From Martinezella tropici (lineage in GTDB: Bacteria; Pseudomonadota; Alphaproteobacteria; Rhizobiales; Rhizobiaceae): a stretch of 64,000 nt of DNA. Numbering within the stretch: position 1 is the first letter of the stretch; each line of letters begins with the position of its first letter. A program made the translations under genes and the position numbers. This document shows, in pieces, positions 7,182 to 16,160 of the stretch. Under the pieces are notes generated by a model, which was not told the origin of the DNA, made no database searches, and worked only from the letters and a program-made list of their open reading frames with translations. Location: assembly GCF_008370325.1 (NCBI RefSeq), contig NZ_VNIP01000006.1, positions 1 to 64,000 on the forward strand, in the 5' to 3' direction.

Positions 7182-7228
7182 GATTGAAAATCCGCGTGTC
7201 GCTGGTTCGATTCCGGCTCTGGGCACCA
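7182..7228 (+). other. 3' fragment of tRNA-Phe(GAA): island attachment site
   Basis: These 47 nt match the 3' half of an alphaproteobacterial tRNA-Phe. They comprise the anticodon loop TTGAAAA, the 3' anticodon stem TCCGC, the variable loop GTGTC, the T arm GCTGG-TTCGATT-CCGGC, the acceptor strand TCTGGGC, discriminator A and CCA. No D arm or 5' acceptor strand precedes it, so this is not a functional tRNA gene. It is the duplicated attachment core left when an element integrated into tRNA-Phe. The complete tRNA-Phe gene should lie left of the window, in the same orientation, at the other end of the island. Confidence 0.85.
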
Positions 7229-7563
7229 TCTTTTCTCCCAAATCATGCGGACAATGAAGCTCGACGCCGGCTTCGATCAATTCCTCGTTCAGAGGGTTTT
7301 CCCGTGAATGCCCAATGAGCATGCTTGTCATGGAAGCAAAACGTTATGATTGTGTTGTTTTGATCGCAACAATCTTATGGTTGTGTTTCATTAATTCGGT
7401 GCATGATCCCATCAAGATATTGATGACATTCGGAATCAAGCGTACGAATTATTGACAGATCACCTATTGATTCGAAGCGATTCATACCGCACCTTAGATA
7501 CAGCGGGATAAAGTGATCTCGTAAAAGCCGGCGTTAATTGCAATAGCAAGCTACCGAGGCGCC
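7229..7563. promoter_or_regulatory. Intergenic region upstream of prkA
   Basis: 335 bp between the island attachment site and prkA. The region is AT-richer than the chromosome around it and must hold the prkA promoter. TTGTT-TTGATCGC-AACAA at about 7352-7371 forms an inverted repeat that could be an operator. No confident -35/-10 pair was identified, and no gene was seen. Confidence 0.35.
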
Positions 7564-9510
7564 ATGTTAAACAACGATGTGCTATTCAACACGTTCGCCC
7601 GTTCTTTCGAAGCACGGCGCGAAGTCGAGATGTCATTCTCAGAATACCTGGAAGCGTGCCGGGATGATCCGCTCATGTACGCAAATGCGGCAGAGCGGCT
7701 GCTGGCAGCCATGGGTGAACCACTGCTGATCGATACGGCCAAGGATACAAGGCTTGGGCGTATCTTCATGAACCGGACCATCCGGACTTACCCGGCCTTC
7801 TCTGGTTTTTTCGGCATGGAAGAGACGATCGAACGCATCGTCGCCTTCTTCCGCCATGCGGCCCAAGGCCTGGAAGAACGCAAACAGATCCTCTATCTGC
7901 TCGGGCCTGTCGGCGGCGGCAAATCCTCGCTCGCCGAGCGGCTGAAGTCGCTGATGGAGGTGCATCCCATTTATGTGCTGAAGGCCGGCAACGAATTGAG
8001 CCCGGTCTTCGAAAGCCCGCTCAGCCTGTTCGACCCCGTCACCATGGGGCCGATGATCGAGGAACGTTATGGTATTCCCCGCCGGCGCCTGACCGGGCTC
8101 ATGAGTCCCTGGTGCCTCAAGCGTCTCGAGGAATTCGAGGGCGATATTTCCCGCTTCAAGGTGGTTCGGATACAGCCTTCGCGGCTGCGCCAGATTGCTG
8201 TTGCCAAGACGGAGCCGGGTGACGAGAACAACCAGGATATCTCCTCGCTGGTCGGCAAGGTGGATATCCGCAAGCTCGAAAGCCTGGCGCAGAACGACCC
8301 CGACGCCTACAGCTATTCCGGTGCGTTGAACCGCGCCAACCAGGGCATTCTCGAATTCGTCGAGATGTTCAAGGCGCCGATCAAGATGCTGCATCCGTTG
8401 CTGACGGCAACCCAGGAAGGCAACTATATCGGCACCGAAAACATCGGGGCGATACCCTTCTCCGGCATCATCCTTGCTCACTCCAACGAATCGGAATGGC
8501 AGACATTCAAGGCCAACAAGAACAATGAGGCATTCATCGACCGCATCTGTGTCGTGAAAGTGCCCTATTGCCTGCGGGTCACCGAAGAGCAGAAGATCTA
8601 CGAGAAGCTGATCGAGGAATCCGAACTCAGCGACGCTCCCTGTGCGCCGTCGACACTGGAGACGCTCGCCCGCTTCACGGTTCTGACGCGGCTTTCCAAG
8701 CACGAGAACTCGACGGCCTTCTCCAAGCTTCGGGTCTATGACGGCGAAAGTCTGAAGGAGACCGATCCGAGAGCGCGCAGTGTGCAGGAATATCGCGATT
8801 CGGCCGGTGTCGACGAAGGCATGGACGGGGCTTCCACCCGTTTTGCCTTCAAGGTGCTGGCGGCGACCTTCAACTATGACACGACCGAGGTCGGCGCCGA
8901 TCCGGTGCATCTGATGTACATGCTGGAGCAGGCAATCCGCCGGGAACAGCTGCCGCTTGAAACCGAGAAGCTCTATATCGAATTTATCAAGAGCGAACTC
9001 GGGCCGCGCTATGCGGAGTTCATCGGCAACGAGATCCAGAAGGCCTATCTGGAATCCTATGCGGATTACGGCCAGAACCTCTTCGACCGCTATGTCGACT
9101 ATGCCGACGCCTGGATCGAGGATGTGGACTTCAAGGATCCCGATACGGGCCAGCTTCTCGACCGCGAGCTTCTGAACCAGGAGCTCACCAAGATCGAAAA
9201 GCCGGCGGGTATCGCCAATCCGAAGGATTTCCGCAACGAAGTCGTCAAGTTCTGCCTGCGGGCGCGGGCGAGCCATGGCGGCAAGAACCCGTCCTGGACG
9301 AGCTACGAGAAGATCCGCGAAGTCATCGAAAAGCGGATGTTCTCCCAGGTCGAGGATCTTTTGCCGGTCATTTCGTTCGGGTCCAAGAAGGACGGCGAGT
9401 CCGAAAAGAAACATGGCGAATTCGTCGAGCGCATGGTTGCGCGGGGATATACCGAGCGCCAGGTTCGGCGGCTTGTGGAATGGTACATGCGTGTGAAACA
9501 GGCGGGATGA
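7564..9510 (+). CDS. prkA: PrkA family serine protein kinase / AAA protein
   Basis: A 648-residue PrkA (YeaG) protein. The N-terminal AAA-like domain carries the Walker A motif GPVGGGKS at residues 114-121. The C-terminal PrkA domain is described as a serine kinase, and recent work on the family also suggests Lon-like AAA protease activity. Length and motif order fit the family. It is the first gene of a three-gene unit with yeaH (18-bp gap) and spoVR (4-base overlap after yeaH). In enterobacteria the corresponding genes respond to starvation and stationary phase; the same role is inferred here. Confidence 0.93.
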   Translation: MLNNDVLFNTFARSFEARREVEMSFSEYLEACRDDPLMYANAAERLLAAMGEPLLIDTAKDTRLGRIFMNRTIRTYPAFSGFFGMEETIERIVAFFRHAAQGLEERKQILYLLGPVGGGKSSLAERLKSLMEVHPIYVLKAGNELSPVFESPLSLFDPVTMGPMIEERYGIPRRRLTGLMSPWCLKRLEEFEGDISRFKVVRIQPSRLRQIAVAKTEPGDENNQDISSLVGKVDIRKLESLAQNDPDAYSYSGALNRANQGILEFVEMFKAPIKMLHPLLTATQEGNYIGTENIGAIPFSGIILAHSNESEWQTFKANKNNEAFIDRICVVKVPYCLRVTEEQKIYEKLIEESELSDAPCAPSTLETLARFTVLTRLSKHENSTAFSKLRVYDGESLKETDPRARSVQEYRDSAGVDEGMDGASTRFAFKVLAATFNYDTTEVGADPVHLMYMLEQAIRREQLPLETEKLYIEFIKSELGPRYAEFIGNEIQKAYLESYADYGQNLFDRYVDYADAWIEDVDFKDPDTGQLLDRELLNQELTKIEKPAGIANPKDFRNEVVKFCLRARASHGGKNPSWTSYEKIREVIEKRMFSQVEDLLPVISFGSKKDGESEKKHGEFVERMVARGYTERQVRRLVEWYMRVKQAG

Positions 9511-9528
9511 GCCACCAAGGAAGAAGGA

Positions 9529-10800
9529 ATGCACATTGTTGACAGACGCCTGAACCCAGGCGGTAAAAGTCTGGAGAATCGTCAACGATTTTTGCGTAGA
9601 GCAAAAGCGCTGGTGCAGAGAGCGGTCTATGAATCCTCTCAAAATCGCGACATTCAGGACATCCTGAAAGGTGGCGAAATCAGCATTCCCCTTGATGGGA
9701 CCGAGGAGCCTCGGTTCCATCGCGGCCCGGAGGGCCTCAAGGAACATATTCTTCCCGGTAATAAGGACTTCATCGAAGGCGATATCCTGCCGCGGCCGGA
9801 GGGCGGCGACGGCAGGCCGCGCGCCGGCGGTGACGGCACCGGCGAGGATGCCTTCCGCTTCATTCTGACGCGGGATGAATTTCTCGATCTCTTTCTCGAC
9901 GATCTCGAACTGCCCGACCTCGCCAAGCGGCGGCTGATGTCGGCGGACCAGATCAACCCGGTGCGGGCAGGTTATTCGGTGACGGGATCGCCCGCCAATC
10001 TTGCGATCAACCGCACGATGCGGCTTGCGATGATGCGCCGCGTGGCGCTGCATCGTCCGAAACCGGAAACAGTCGAAAAGCTCATCGAAGAGGCGGAAGA
10101 GTGCAAGGACGAGATACGCCGCGCGCAGCTCGAGGCCGAAATCAAGAGGCTGGAATCGAAGGTCCGGCGCATTCCCTATATCGATCCGATCGACATTCGC
10201 TATCGCCGTTTCGAGAACGAGCCGAAGCCGGTGGCACAGGCCGTCATGTTCTGCCTGATGGACGTATCCGGCTCGATGACCGAGCACATGAAGGATCTTG
10301 CCAAGCGTTTCTACATGCTGCTCTACATCTTCCTGACGAGACAATACCGCCGTGTCGAGATCGTCTTCATCCGCCATACCGACGTCGCCGAGGAGGTGGA
10401 CGAGGAGACCTTCTTCCGCAGCCCGGCGACGGGCGGCACGCAGGTTTCGAGCGCTCTCGAAGCCATGCGGCGGATCGTGCGTGATCGTTTCCCCGCCTCG
10501 GACTGGAACATCTACGCAGCGCAAGCCTCGGACGGCGACAATGCCTATTCCGACAATGCGACGACGGCGGCGCTGATGGCGAGCGAAATCCTGCCCGTCT
10601 GCCAGTATTTTGCCTATCTCGAAGTGGGTGAATCGCGCAGCGTCGCGATCTCGTCCGGTTCGGCGATCTGGTCGCTGTATGAGCGGATGCAGGCGGGATG
10701 GCCGGTGCTTTCGATGCGGCGTGTCAGCGATCGCAGCCAGATCTACCCGGTCTTCCACGATCTCTTCCAGCGCCGGACGGCGGAAACAAGGAGCGGATGA
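9529..10800 (+). CDS. yeaH: YeaH/YhbH family protein (DUF444)
   Basis: A 423-residue member of DUF444, found with PrkA in many proteobacteria and spore formers. The C-terminal half is a von Willebrand A-like domain with a MIDAS-type motif DVSGSMTEH at about residues 245-253. A charged helical segment at about 180-220 precedes it, and a glycine-rich linker lies near residues 90-105. It probably works as a metal-binding partner in the PrkA stress pathway; the biochemical activity is not established. The gene lies 18 bp after prkA and overlaps spoVR at the ATGA. Confidence 0.92.
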   Translation: MHIVDRRLNPGGKSLENRQRFLRRAKALVQRAVYESSQNRDIQDILKGGEISIPLDGTEEPRFHRGPEGLKEHILPGNKDFIEGDILPRPEGGDGRPRAGGDGTGEDAFRFILTRDEFLDLFLDDLELPDLAKRRLMSADQINPVRAGYSVTGSPANLAINRTMRLAMMRRVALHRPKPETVEKLIEEAEECKDEIRRAQLEAEIKRLESKVRRIPYIDPIDIRYRRFENEPKPVAQAVMFCLMDVSGSMTEHMKDLAKRFYMLLYIFLTRQYRRVEIVFIRHTDVAEEVDEETFFRSPATGGTQVSSALEAMRRIVRDRFPASDWNIYAAQASDGDNAYSDNATTAALMASEILPVCQYFAYLEVGESRSVAISSGSAIWSLYERMQAGWPVLSMRRVSDRSQIYPVFHDLFQRRTAETRSG

Positions 10801-12347
10801 TGGCAAAGGCATCGATGGAGCGGCTTTTCGAGGGTGCGGACTGGGATTTCGCCACCATCCAGCGGATTCACAATGCCTGCGAAAAGATCGCCATCAACGA
10901 GCTTGGTCTCGATGTCTATCCCAATCAGATCGAGATCATCACCGCCGAGCAGATGCTCGACGTTTATTCCTCGATCGGCATGCCGCTGTTCTACAAGCAC
11001 TGGTCCTTCGGCAAGCACTTCGCCCACCACGAGGCCTTCTATCGCAAAGGCCTGCGCGGGCTCGCCTATGAGATCGTCATCAACAGTTCCCCTTGCATCT
11101 CCTATCTGATGGAAGAGAACACGGCGACGATGCAGGCTCTTGTCATCGCGCATGCCGCCTTCGGCCACAACCACTTCTTCAAGAACAACTATCTCTTCAA
11201 GCTCTGGACCGATGCCAAAGGCATTCTCGACTACCTCAACTTCGCCAAGAGCTATGTCGCGCGCTGCGAGGAACGCTACGGCCATGCGGCTGTCGAGCGC
11301 ACGATGGATGCCGCGCATGCGCTGATGTCGCATGGCGTGCACCGCTATGCCGGCAGGAAGACGCCGGATCTGCGCGAGGAGGAAAAGCGCGAGCGCGAGC
11401 GGCGCGAATATGATGAGAAGATCTTCAACGATCTCTGGCGCACGGTTCCGGCCGGGCCGGGCAAGAAGACCCAAGACCTCGATCTGGAGCGGCGGCGCGC
11501 GCTAGCCGGACTGCCGCAGGAGAATATTCTCTATTTCCTGGAAAAGATGGCGCCGCGCCTGAAACCCTGGCAGCGCGAGATCATCCGCATCGTGCGGCAT
11601 GTTGCCCAATATTTCTATCCGCAGAGCCAGACCAAGGTGATGAACGAGGGCACGGCGACCTACGTGCATTATCGCATCATGACGCGGCTGCACGAGCTTG
11701 GCGGCATTGGCGACGGCGATTTCCTGGAGTTCCTGAAATCGCATACCAATGTGGTTTTCCAGCCGACCTTCAACGATCCGCGCTATTCCGGCCTCAACCC
11801 TTACGCGATCGGCTTTGCCATGATGCAGGACATCGAGCGCATCGTGACGAGGCCGAAGGAAGAGGATCGTCAATGGTTCCCCGAGATTGCCGGCACCGGC
11901 GATGCCATGGCGGTGCTGCGGGACCTTTGGGCGAATTATCGCGACGAGAGTTTCGTGGCGCAATTCCTGAGCCCGCACCTGATGCGCCAGATGCGCATGT
12001 TCCAGTTGACCGACGATCCGGAAGAGGAAGAGGGGCTGAGGGTTGCCGCCATTCACGACGAGCGCGGCTACCGGCGCATCCGGCGGGAATTGTCTCGGCA
12101 ATATGATGTCGGCTGGATCGATCCGCATATCGAGATCGTCGATGTCGATCTTGCCGGCGATAGAAAGCTGATCGTCAGGCACACGGTGCTGAATGGCGCG
12201 CTGCTTGACGATATGGATGCCAAGCGCGTGCTACAGCACCTAGCCGACCTCTGGAGTTACGACGTGCTGATGCAGGAAGTCGACCGTTCGGGCACGGTGC
12301 TTCGCGATCATCTCGTCCATCCCCGCGCCTCGGCGCTTGCGGCGTAA
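10797..12347 (+). CDS. spoVR: SpoVR family protein
   Basis: A 516-residue SpoVR (YcgB-like) protein, large and soluble, of unknown biochemical activity. It is named after a Bacillus cortex-formation gene, but is widespread in bacteria that do not sporulate. Recognisable blocks include SYLMEENTATMQALVIAHA, FGHNHFFKNN and MNEGTATYVHYRIM; the histidine/glutamate-rich pattern in the last two recalls metal-binding motifs. The start ATG at 10797 overlaps the yeaH stop, indicating translational coupling. With prkA and yeaH it forms a conserved stress-response trio. Confidence 0.93.
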   Translation: MMAKASMERLFEGADWDFATIQRIHNACEKIAINELGLDVYPNQIEIITAEQMLDVYSSIGMPLFYKHWSFGKHFAHHEAFYRKGLRGLAYEIVINSSPCISYLMEENTATMQALVIAHAAFGHNHFFKNNYLFKLWTDAKGILDYLNFAKSYVARCEERYGHAAVERTMDAAHALMSHGVHRYAGRKTPDLREEEKRERERREYDEKIFNDLWRTVPAGPGKKTQDLDLERRRALAGLPQENILYFLEKMAPRLKPWQREIIRIVRHVAQYFYPQSQTKVMNEGTATYVHYRIMTRLHELGGIGDGDFLEFLKSHTNVVFQPTFNDPRYSGLNPYAIGFAMMQDIERIVTRPKEEDRQWFPEIAGTGDAMAVLRDLWANYRDESFVAQFLSPHLMRQMRMFQLTDDPEEEEGLRVAAIHDERGYRRIRRELSRQYDVGWIDPHIEIVDVDLAGDRKLIVRHTVLNGALLDDMDAKRVLQHLADLWSYDVLMQEVDRSGTVLRDHLVHPRASALAA

Positions 12348-12571
12348 AAGCCCCGATCGCCATCCCAGTCCTTAACCGAAATGTGGAATCCAACTTGATG
12401 CTGGTGCTAATCGGCTGCGGTATCGGTATTTGGGGCGGTTTATCTTGATGGAAATATCTTCGTGAAGCATTGTCCGCACTCATTCGTCGCGAAACGCTGA
12501 TTTTTTCGCGGAATTCAGTCGTAAAACTGTCGCTTTCATCGGCGTTTTCACAGCATCTATTCGAGGATCAG

Positions 12572-13207
12572 ATGGTATACACTCTGCATGCCGCACCGGG
12601 CTCATGCTCTTTCGCTCCTCACATCGTACTAGAGGAAATCGGCGAACCTTACTCACTTGTTTTGATGTCTCCGGGGCATCCAGAAACTAAAACTGATCAA
12701 TTCCGCCGACTAAACCCGAAAGGCCGCATTCCCGTCCTCACCGCTGACAATTTTATCCTGACGGAAGCGCCGGCAATCCTTGTCCATCTCGGGCTAACCA
12801 ACCCAAGTGCCAAGCTCTTGAGTACTGCCCCAGAAGCAATTGTTCGATCAATCGAATGGTTTAACTGGCTGTCAGGCACGGTGCATGCCGTCGCTGTTCG
12901 AATGATTTGGCGGCCCGACTATTTCACCGACGATGGCGAGTATGATTCGTTGATCGCCAAGGGCAAGCAGCATCTTTCTTCAGCCTTCGCGCTTATCGAA
13001 AGCAGAATGAAAGAGCGCCTCTGGGTAGTGGGAGACCACTACTCCGTGGTCGATCCATATCTGCTGGTGTTCTATCGATGGGGAAATCGGATGCACATAG
13101 GCATGCAAAGCAGCTATCCAGCGTGGACCAAACATGCCCGTCGTCTTGAAGACCGGCCGGCCGTTCAAAACGCGCTTTCTCAAGAAAATATCTCACTATG
13201 GGAATGA
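12572..13207 (+). CDS. Glutathione S-transferase family protein
   Basis: A 211-residue GST-like protein. The N-terminal thioredoxin-fold domain (about 1-80) shows YTLHAAPGSCSFAPHIVLEE, FRRLNPKGRIPVL and the ETAI-like glutathione-binding motif as LTEAPAILVHL. The C-terminal helical domain contains VVGDHYSVVDPYLLVFYRW, the usual N-capping region. It probably conjugates glutathione or acts as a stress GST; the substrate is unknown. The ATG at 12572 fits the family start, whereas the upstream ATG at 12470 would add an unrelated 34 residues. It is AT-richer than its neighbours, which may indicate separate acquisition. Confidence 0.85.
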   Translation: MVYTLHAAPGSCSFAPHIVLEEIGEPYSLVLMSPGHPETKTDQFRRLNPKGRIPVLTADNFILTEAPAILVHLGLTNPSAKLLSTAPEAIVRSIEWFNWLSGTVHAVAVRMIWRPDYFTDDGEYDSLIAKGKQHLSSAFALIESRMKERLWVVGDHYSVVDPYLLVFYRWGNRMHIGMQSSYPAWTKHARRLEDRPAVQNALSQENISLWE

Positions 13208-13365
13208 GGCACTTTCCCGGAACTTGTTTGTCGCGCATCGCCCGACTTTCGCGATAAAATCGTGATCGCCGTTCTATAAGAGGAAAATCTGCCGTCAACA
13301 GGAATGCATCGTCTTCCTGACGACTCAGGATCAATGATGCGCCATCGTACTCAAGGAGTACGCGC

Positions 13366-14244
13366 CTACTTGGAGGGAGAGGGAAGGGTCCAGCGCGCCT
13401 TGTCGAAGACAAGGCCGGTTCGGATCTGCTCCGGCGTCGTTCTGCGCAATTCGAGCTGAAGGTTGAAATTGTTGTTGCTCTGGAATTCCTTGAAAAAGGC
13501 GAGCTTGGCGCCGAAGGCCTGCAGCGTCACATCCTGAAGCGTGCCGATCGCATTCAGCGCCGCCTGGAAATCCAGCCAATGGGTCTCGTTCAGCAGCAGG
13601 ACGACAGTGTCGACGAAGGTGCTGGCGATGGCCTTGCCATCGTCATTGTCGGGCATGATCACCTTGATGCGGATGGTCTCGAGTTCGCCGGTCGGCTTGC
13701 CGCGCGCGATGATGAAGAAAGACGCCGCGTTCGCGTTGCCGTAGGCGCCCTTCTGGACGGCATAGCTGCATTCCGATGTGCCGACGCCCAATTCGCTTTG
13801 CCGCCATTCGCCTACGGGCAAGCCGAACTTTTCGAGATCGGCGCAAAGCGTTTGGCCCGATATCCGCCAGCTGCGCACGAAGGCGCTCAGCAAGGCGTCG
13901 ACGGGAGCGTCCAGCAGATGGGATCTCCTTGCCGAAGATTTATCACTCGTCGGCTTTATGCGATCGTGCCTCGGCGCTCCGGTTGCTGCCGCCGGCGCAT
14001 GTTCGGCTTGAGTGTTTGCCGCGGCGACATGTGCCGGCTGCAGTGCTTGGGCGGGCTTCGGCGGTAAAGGTGCCGGCTGTTGTTCCGGCTGGGGAAACAG
14101 GTTGAGATGATAGCGGCTGTCCAGCGCCCTGAGGTTACGCATGTCATTGGCAAGAAGCGCGGTCGCCAGGATGATCGAACCGACGACGATCGTCGCAATC
14201 CAGAAGACAGCCCTGCTTTTCTTGCGAGGTGGCGCCACCGACAT
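13366..14244 (-). CDS. DUF6030-like membrane-anchored protein
   Basis: A 292-residue protein with a short basic cytoplasmic start and one transmembrane helix at about residues 11-32. A proline/alanine-rich linker (about 50-100) follows, then a periplasmic domain of about 180 residues with two cysteines (LCADLEKFGLP and TSECSYAVQ). It resembles the rhizobial family DUF6030, whose function is unknown. It stands alone, transcribed leftward. No strong Shine-Dalgarno is visible before the ATG, so the start is moderately uncertain. Confidence 0.65.
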   Translation of the reverse strand: MSVAPPRKKSRAVFWIATIVVGSIILATALLANDMRNLRALDSRYHLNLFPQPEQQPAPLPPKPAQALQPAHVAAANTQAEHAPAAATGAPRHDRIKPTSDKSSARRSHLLDAPVDALLSAFVRSWRISGQTLCADLEKFGLPVGEWRQSELGVGTSECSYAVQKGAYGNANAASFFIIARGKPTGELETIRIKVIMPDNDDGKAIASTFVDTVVLLLNETHWLDFQAALNAIGTLQDVTLQAFGAKLAFFKEFQSNNNFNLQLELRRTTPEQIRTGLVFDKARWTLPSPSK

Positions 14245-14447
14245 GGTTCAGATCTCAGCTGCTCCCGAGGAAACCTGCTGGCCGCGATAACTATATGTTG
14301 CGCAGCCAATACGTGGCTACAGCATATGCGTTTATGAACGATTGATCATTCTAATGTTTCTTCGTCAATTCATGACCTTGTCCAAAGTGCGTCGTGGTTC
14401 TTCCGGCTCACATCTCGCGTTTCAGGCCCCTGGCTTTTCGCAGGGCT

Positions 14448-15158
14448 TCAGGCGAAATACGTCTTGAGCGCCTTGACGGTCGCGGCATCCGTGCGGCGCA
14501 CTGACGGCGCCGAGAAGCCGAGGGCGACGACGCGCTCGTCCGGCTCGACAAAGGCTGCGGAGCAGGAGGCATGGATCTCGGTTATTTGCAATCGCGGCCA
14601 TAGCCGGCCGACGGTTGCGAGCGTGACGCCGGAGCCGGGCATGATGGAGATCCGACCAGCGGCTGCGGCAATCGTTCGTTCGAGCATGTCAACGCCCTCC
14701 GCGGCGGTCTTGGCGCCGCCCGACGTCAGGATGCGCTCGAAACCGAGCTTGACGGCCATTTCCACGGCCTCGGTGACACCAGGGACAACATCGAAGGCGC
14801 GATGCAGCGTCGTGCCGAGACCTTCCGCATGGGCGGTGAGGATGGCAAGCGCATCAAAATCCAAGCGCCCGTCCGGTAGAGAGGCGCCAAGCACGACGCC
14901 CCGCAGCCCGGCATTGCGGGCTGCGTCGATGTCGCGTTTCATGACGTCGAGCTCATCAGCCGAATAGACGAAGTTGCCGGCGCGCGGGCGGATGATGGCG
15001 TAGGCGGGGACGGGCATCTTCGCGGCCTCTGCCATCAGCCCAGCGCTTGGCGTCAAGCCGCCGACGGCGAGCGCGCTGCAAAGCTCGATACGGTCGCCGC
15101 CGCCCGCGACGGCGGCTTTCAGTCCGATAATATCCTCGACGCAGACCTCAAGCAGCAT
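14448..15158 (-). CDS. cutC: CutC family protein
   Basis: A 236-residue CutC-type TIM-barrel protein, historically linked to copper homeostasis although the biochemical role is disputed. It begins MLLEVCVEDIIGLKAAV. Conserved blocks are GGDRIELCSALAVGGLTPS, IIRPRAGNFVYS, HRAFDVV, ILTSGGAKTA and MPGSGV. The start at 15158 is in the end of the ROK kinase gene, an 11-bp overlap, so the two are one transcriptional unit. Length agrees with the family. Pairing with a sugar kinase is common in proteobacteria and hints at a metabolic role beyond copper. Confidence 0.9.
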   Translation of the reverse strand: MLLEVCVEDIIGLKAAVAGGGDRIELCSALAVGGLTPSAGLMAEAAKMPVPAYAIIRPRAGNFVYSADELDVMKRDIDAARNAGLRGVVLGASLPDGRLDFDALAILTAHAEGLGTTLHRAFDVVPGVTEAVEMAVKLGFERILTSGGAKTAAEGVDMLERTIAAAAGRISIMPGSGVTLATVGRLWPRLQITEIHASCSAAFVEPDERVVALGFSAPSVRRTDAATVKALKTYFA

Positions 15159-16074
15159 GGCCGCGCTCCCCGGCATGTTGCAGGCCCAACAAAGCGGCGC
15201 CGATGAGGCCCGGCTCCAGCTTGCACTCACTGGGTACGACGAGAGGCCGGCCGAACTTGCGCAGGATGCGGGTCCGCACCGCCTCATCCAAGCGCGCAAG
15301 CAGCGGTTCGACATTGGAAAGACCGCCGCCGACCGGAACGATGGTTGCGCCCGTTATATTGACCGTCAAAGCAAGCGGCGAGGCGACCAGGTCAACCATG
15401 ACATCGATCGTGCGTTCCGCGCGCTCGTCGCCCTTCCGCCATTGGTCGATGATTTCTTCGCTGGAAAGGTCCAGGCCATGAAGCGTCTTGTGCAGGCGTT
15501 CGATGCCGCGGGCGCCGCCGACCGTATCGACGCAGCCCCTCTGGCCGCAACCGCAGGGATAGGCGGGGATGGCGACAGGCGGATTGCCGGCAAAGGAGGC
15601 GATGATGGGACCGTGGCCCCATTCCCCGGCAAAGCCGCCGGCGGCGTTGACCAGCCGGCCGTCGGCCACCAGGCCGCCGCCGACGCCGGTGCCGAGAATG
15701 GCGCCGAATACGATGCGATGGCCGCGGCCGGCGCCGGACATGGCCTCAGCCATGGCGAAGCAATCGGCATCATTGGCGATCAGCACGGGATAGCCGAGTT
15801 CCGCTTCCAAATCGGCGGCGAGGTGCCGGGCATGGATGCAAGGGATATTGGCGCAGGTCAGCGCCTGCGTATCGGGATCGACCACGCCGGCGATGGAGAA
15901 GGAGAGGCAGTCCGGTTTTTCGCCTGCTTCCGCGATGACATCGCGCAGGACCGCGACGAATTCGGCAAAATCATGCTTGGGCGTGGGGCGCCGTGCCAGC
16001 GGCACGATATCCGTCATGGAGCGGGCGATGCCGCCCTTGATGGCGCTGCCGCCGATGTCGAAGGAAACGATCAT
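15148..16074 (-). CDS. ROK family sugar kinase (N-acetylglucosamine kinase-like)
   Basis: A 308-residue ROK kinase. The phosphate-binding motif FDIGGSAIKGG is at residues 4-14, NDADCFAMAEA marks the sugar/catalytic region with its aspartate, and LGTGVGGGLVADG is the second phosphate loop. The ROK zinc motif is CGCGQRGCVDTVGG. These features fit GlcNAc or glucose kinases; N-acetylglucosamine kinase is the most likely, but substrate cannot be fixed from sequence. The ATG at 16074 is chosen because family members start a few residues before DIGG. It overlaps cutC downstream. Confidence 0.88.
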   Translation of the reverse strand: MIVSFDIGGSAIKGGIARSMTDIVPLARRPTPKHDFAEFVAVLRDVIAEAGEKPDCLSFSIAGVVDPDTQALTCANIPCIHARHLAADLEAELGYPVLIANDADCFAMAEAMSGAGRGHRIVFGAILGTGVGGGLVADGRLVNAAGGFAGEWGHGPIIASFAGNPPVAIPAYPCGCGQRGCVDTVGGARGIERLHKTLHGLDLSSEEIIDQWRKGDERAERTIDVMVDLVASPLALTVNITGATIVPVGGGLSNVEPLLARLDEAVRTRILRKFGRPLVVPSECKLEPGLIGAALLGLQHAGERGHAA

Positions 16075-16160
16075 GAATATCGACCCGCTGGAAACATGCG
16101 GCCTTGCTCGCACCCTTTACCGGTCTTTGCAAGATCAATCCTTGCCGGGCCGCGCCATCG

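Noticed and set aside
7182..7228. Functional tRNA-Phe gene
   Set aside because: Only the 3' half is present; the acceptor 5' strand and D arm are missing, so it is an attachment-site remnant.
7639..10812. Very long open frame on the minus strand opposite prkA and yeaH (over 1000 codons)
   Set aside because: It is antisense to two well-conserved genes. Its product is rich in H, R, D and L, as expected from a GC-rich shadow frame, and shows no domain.
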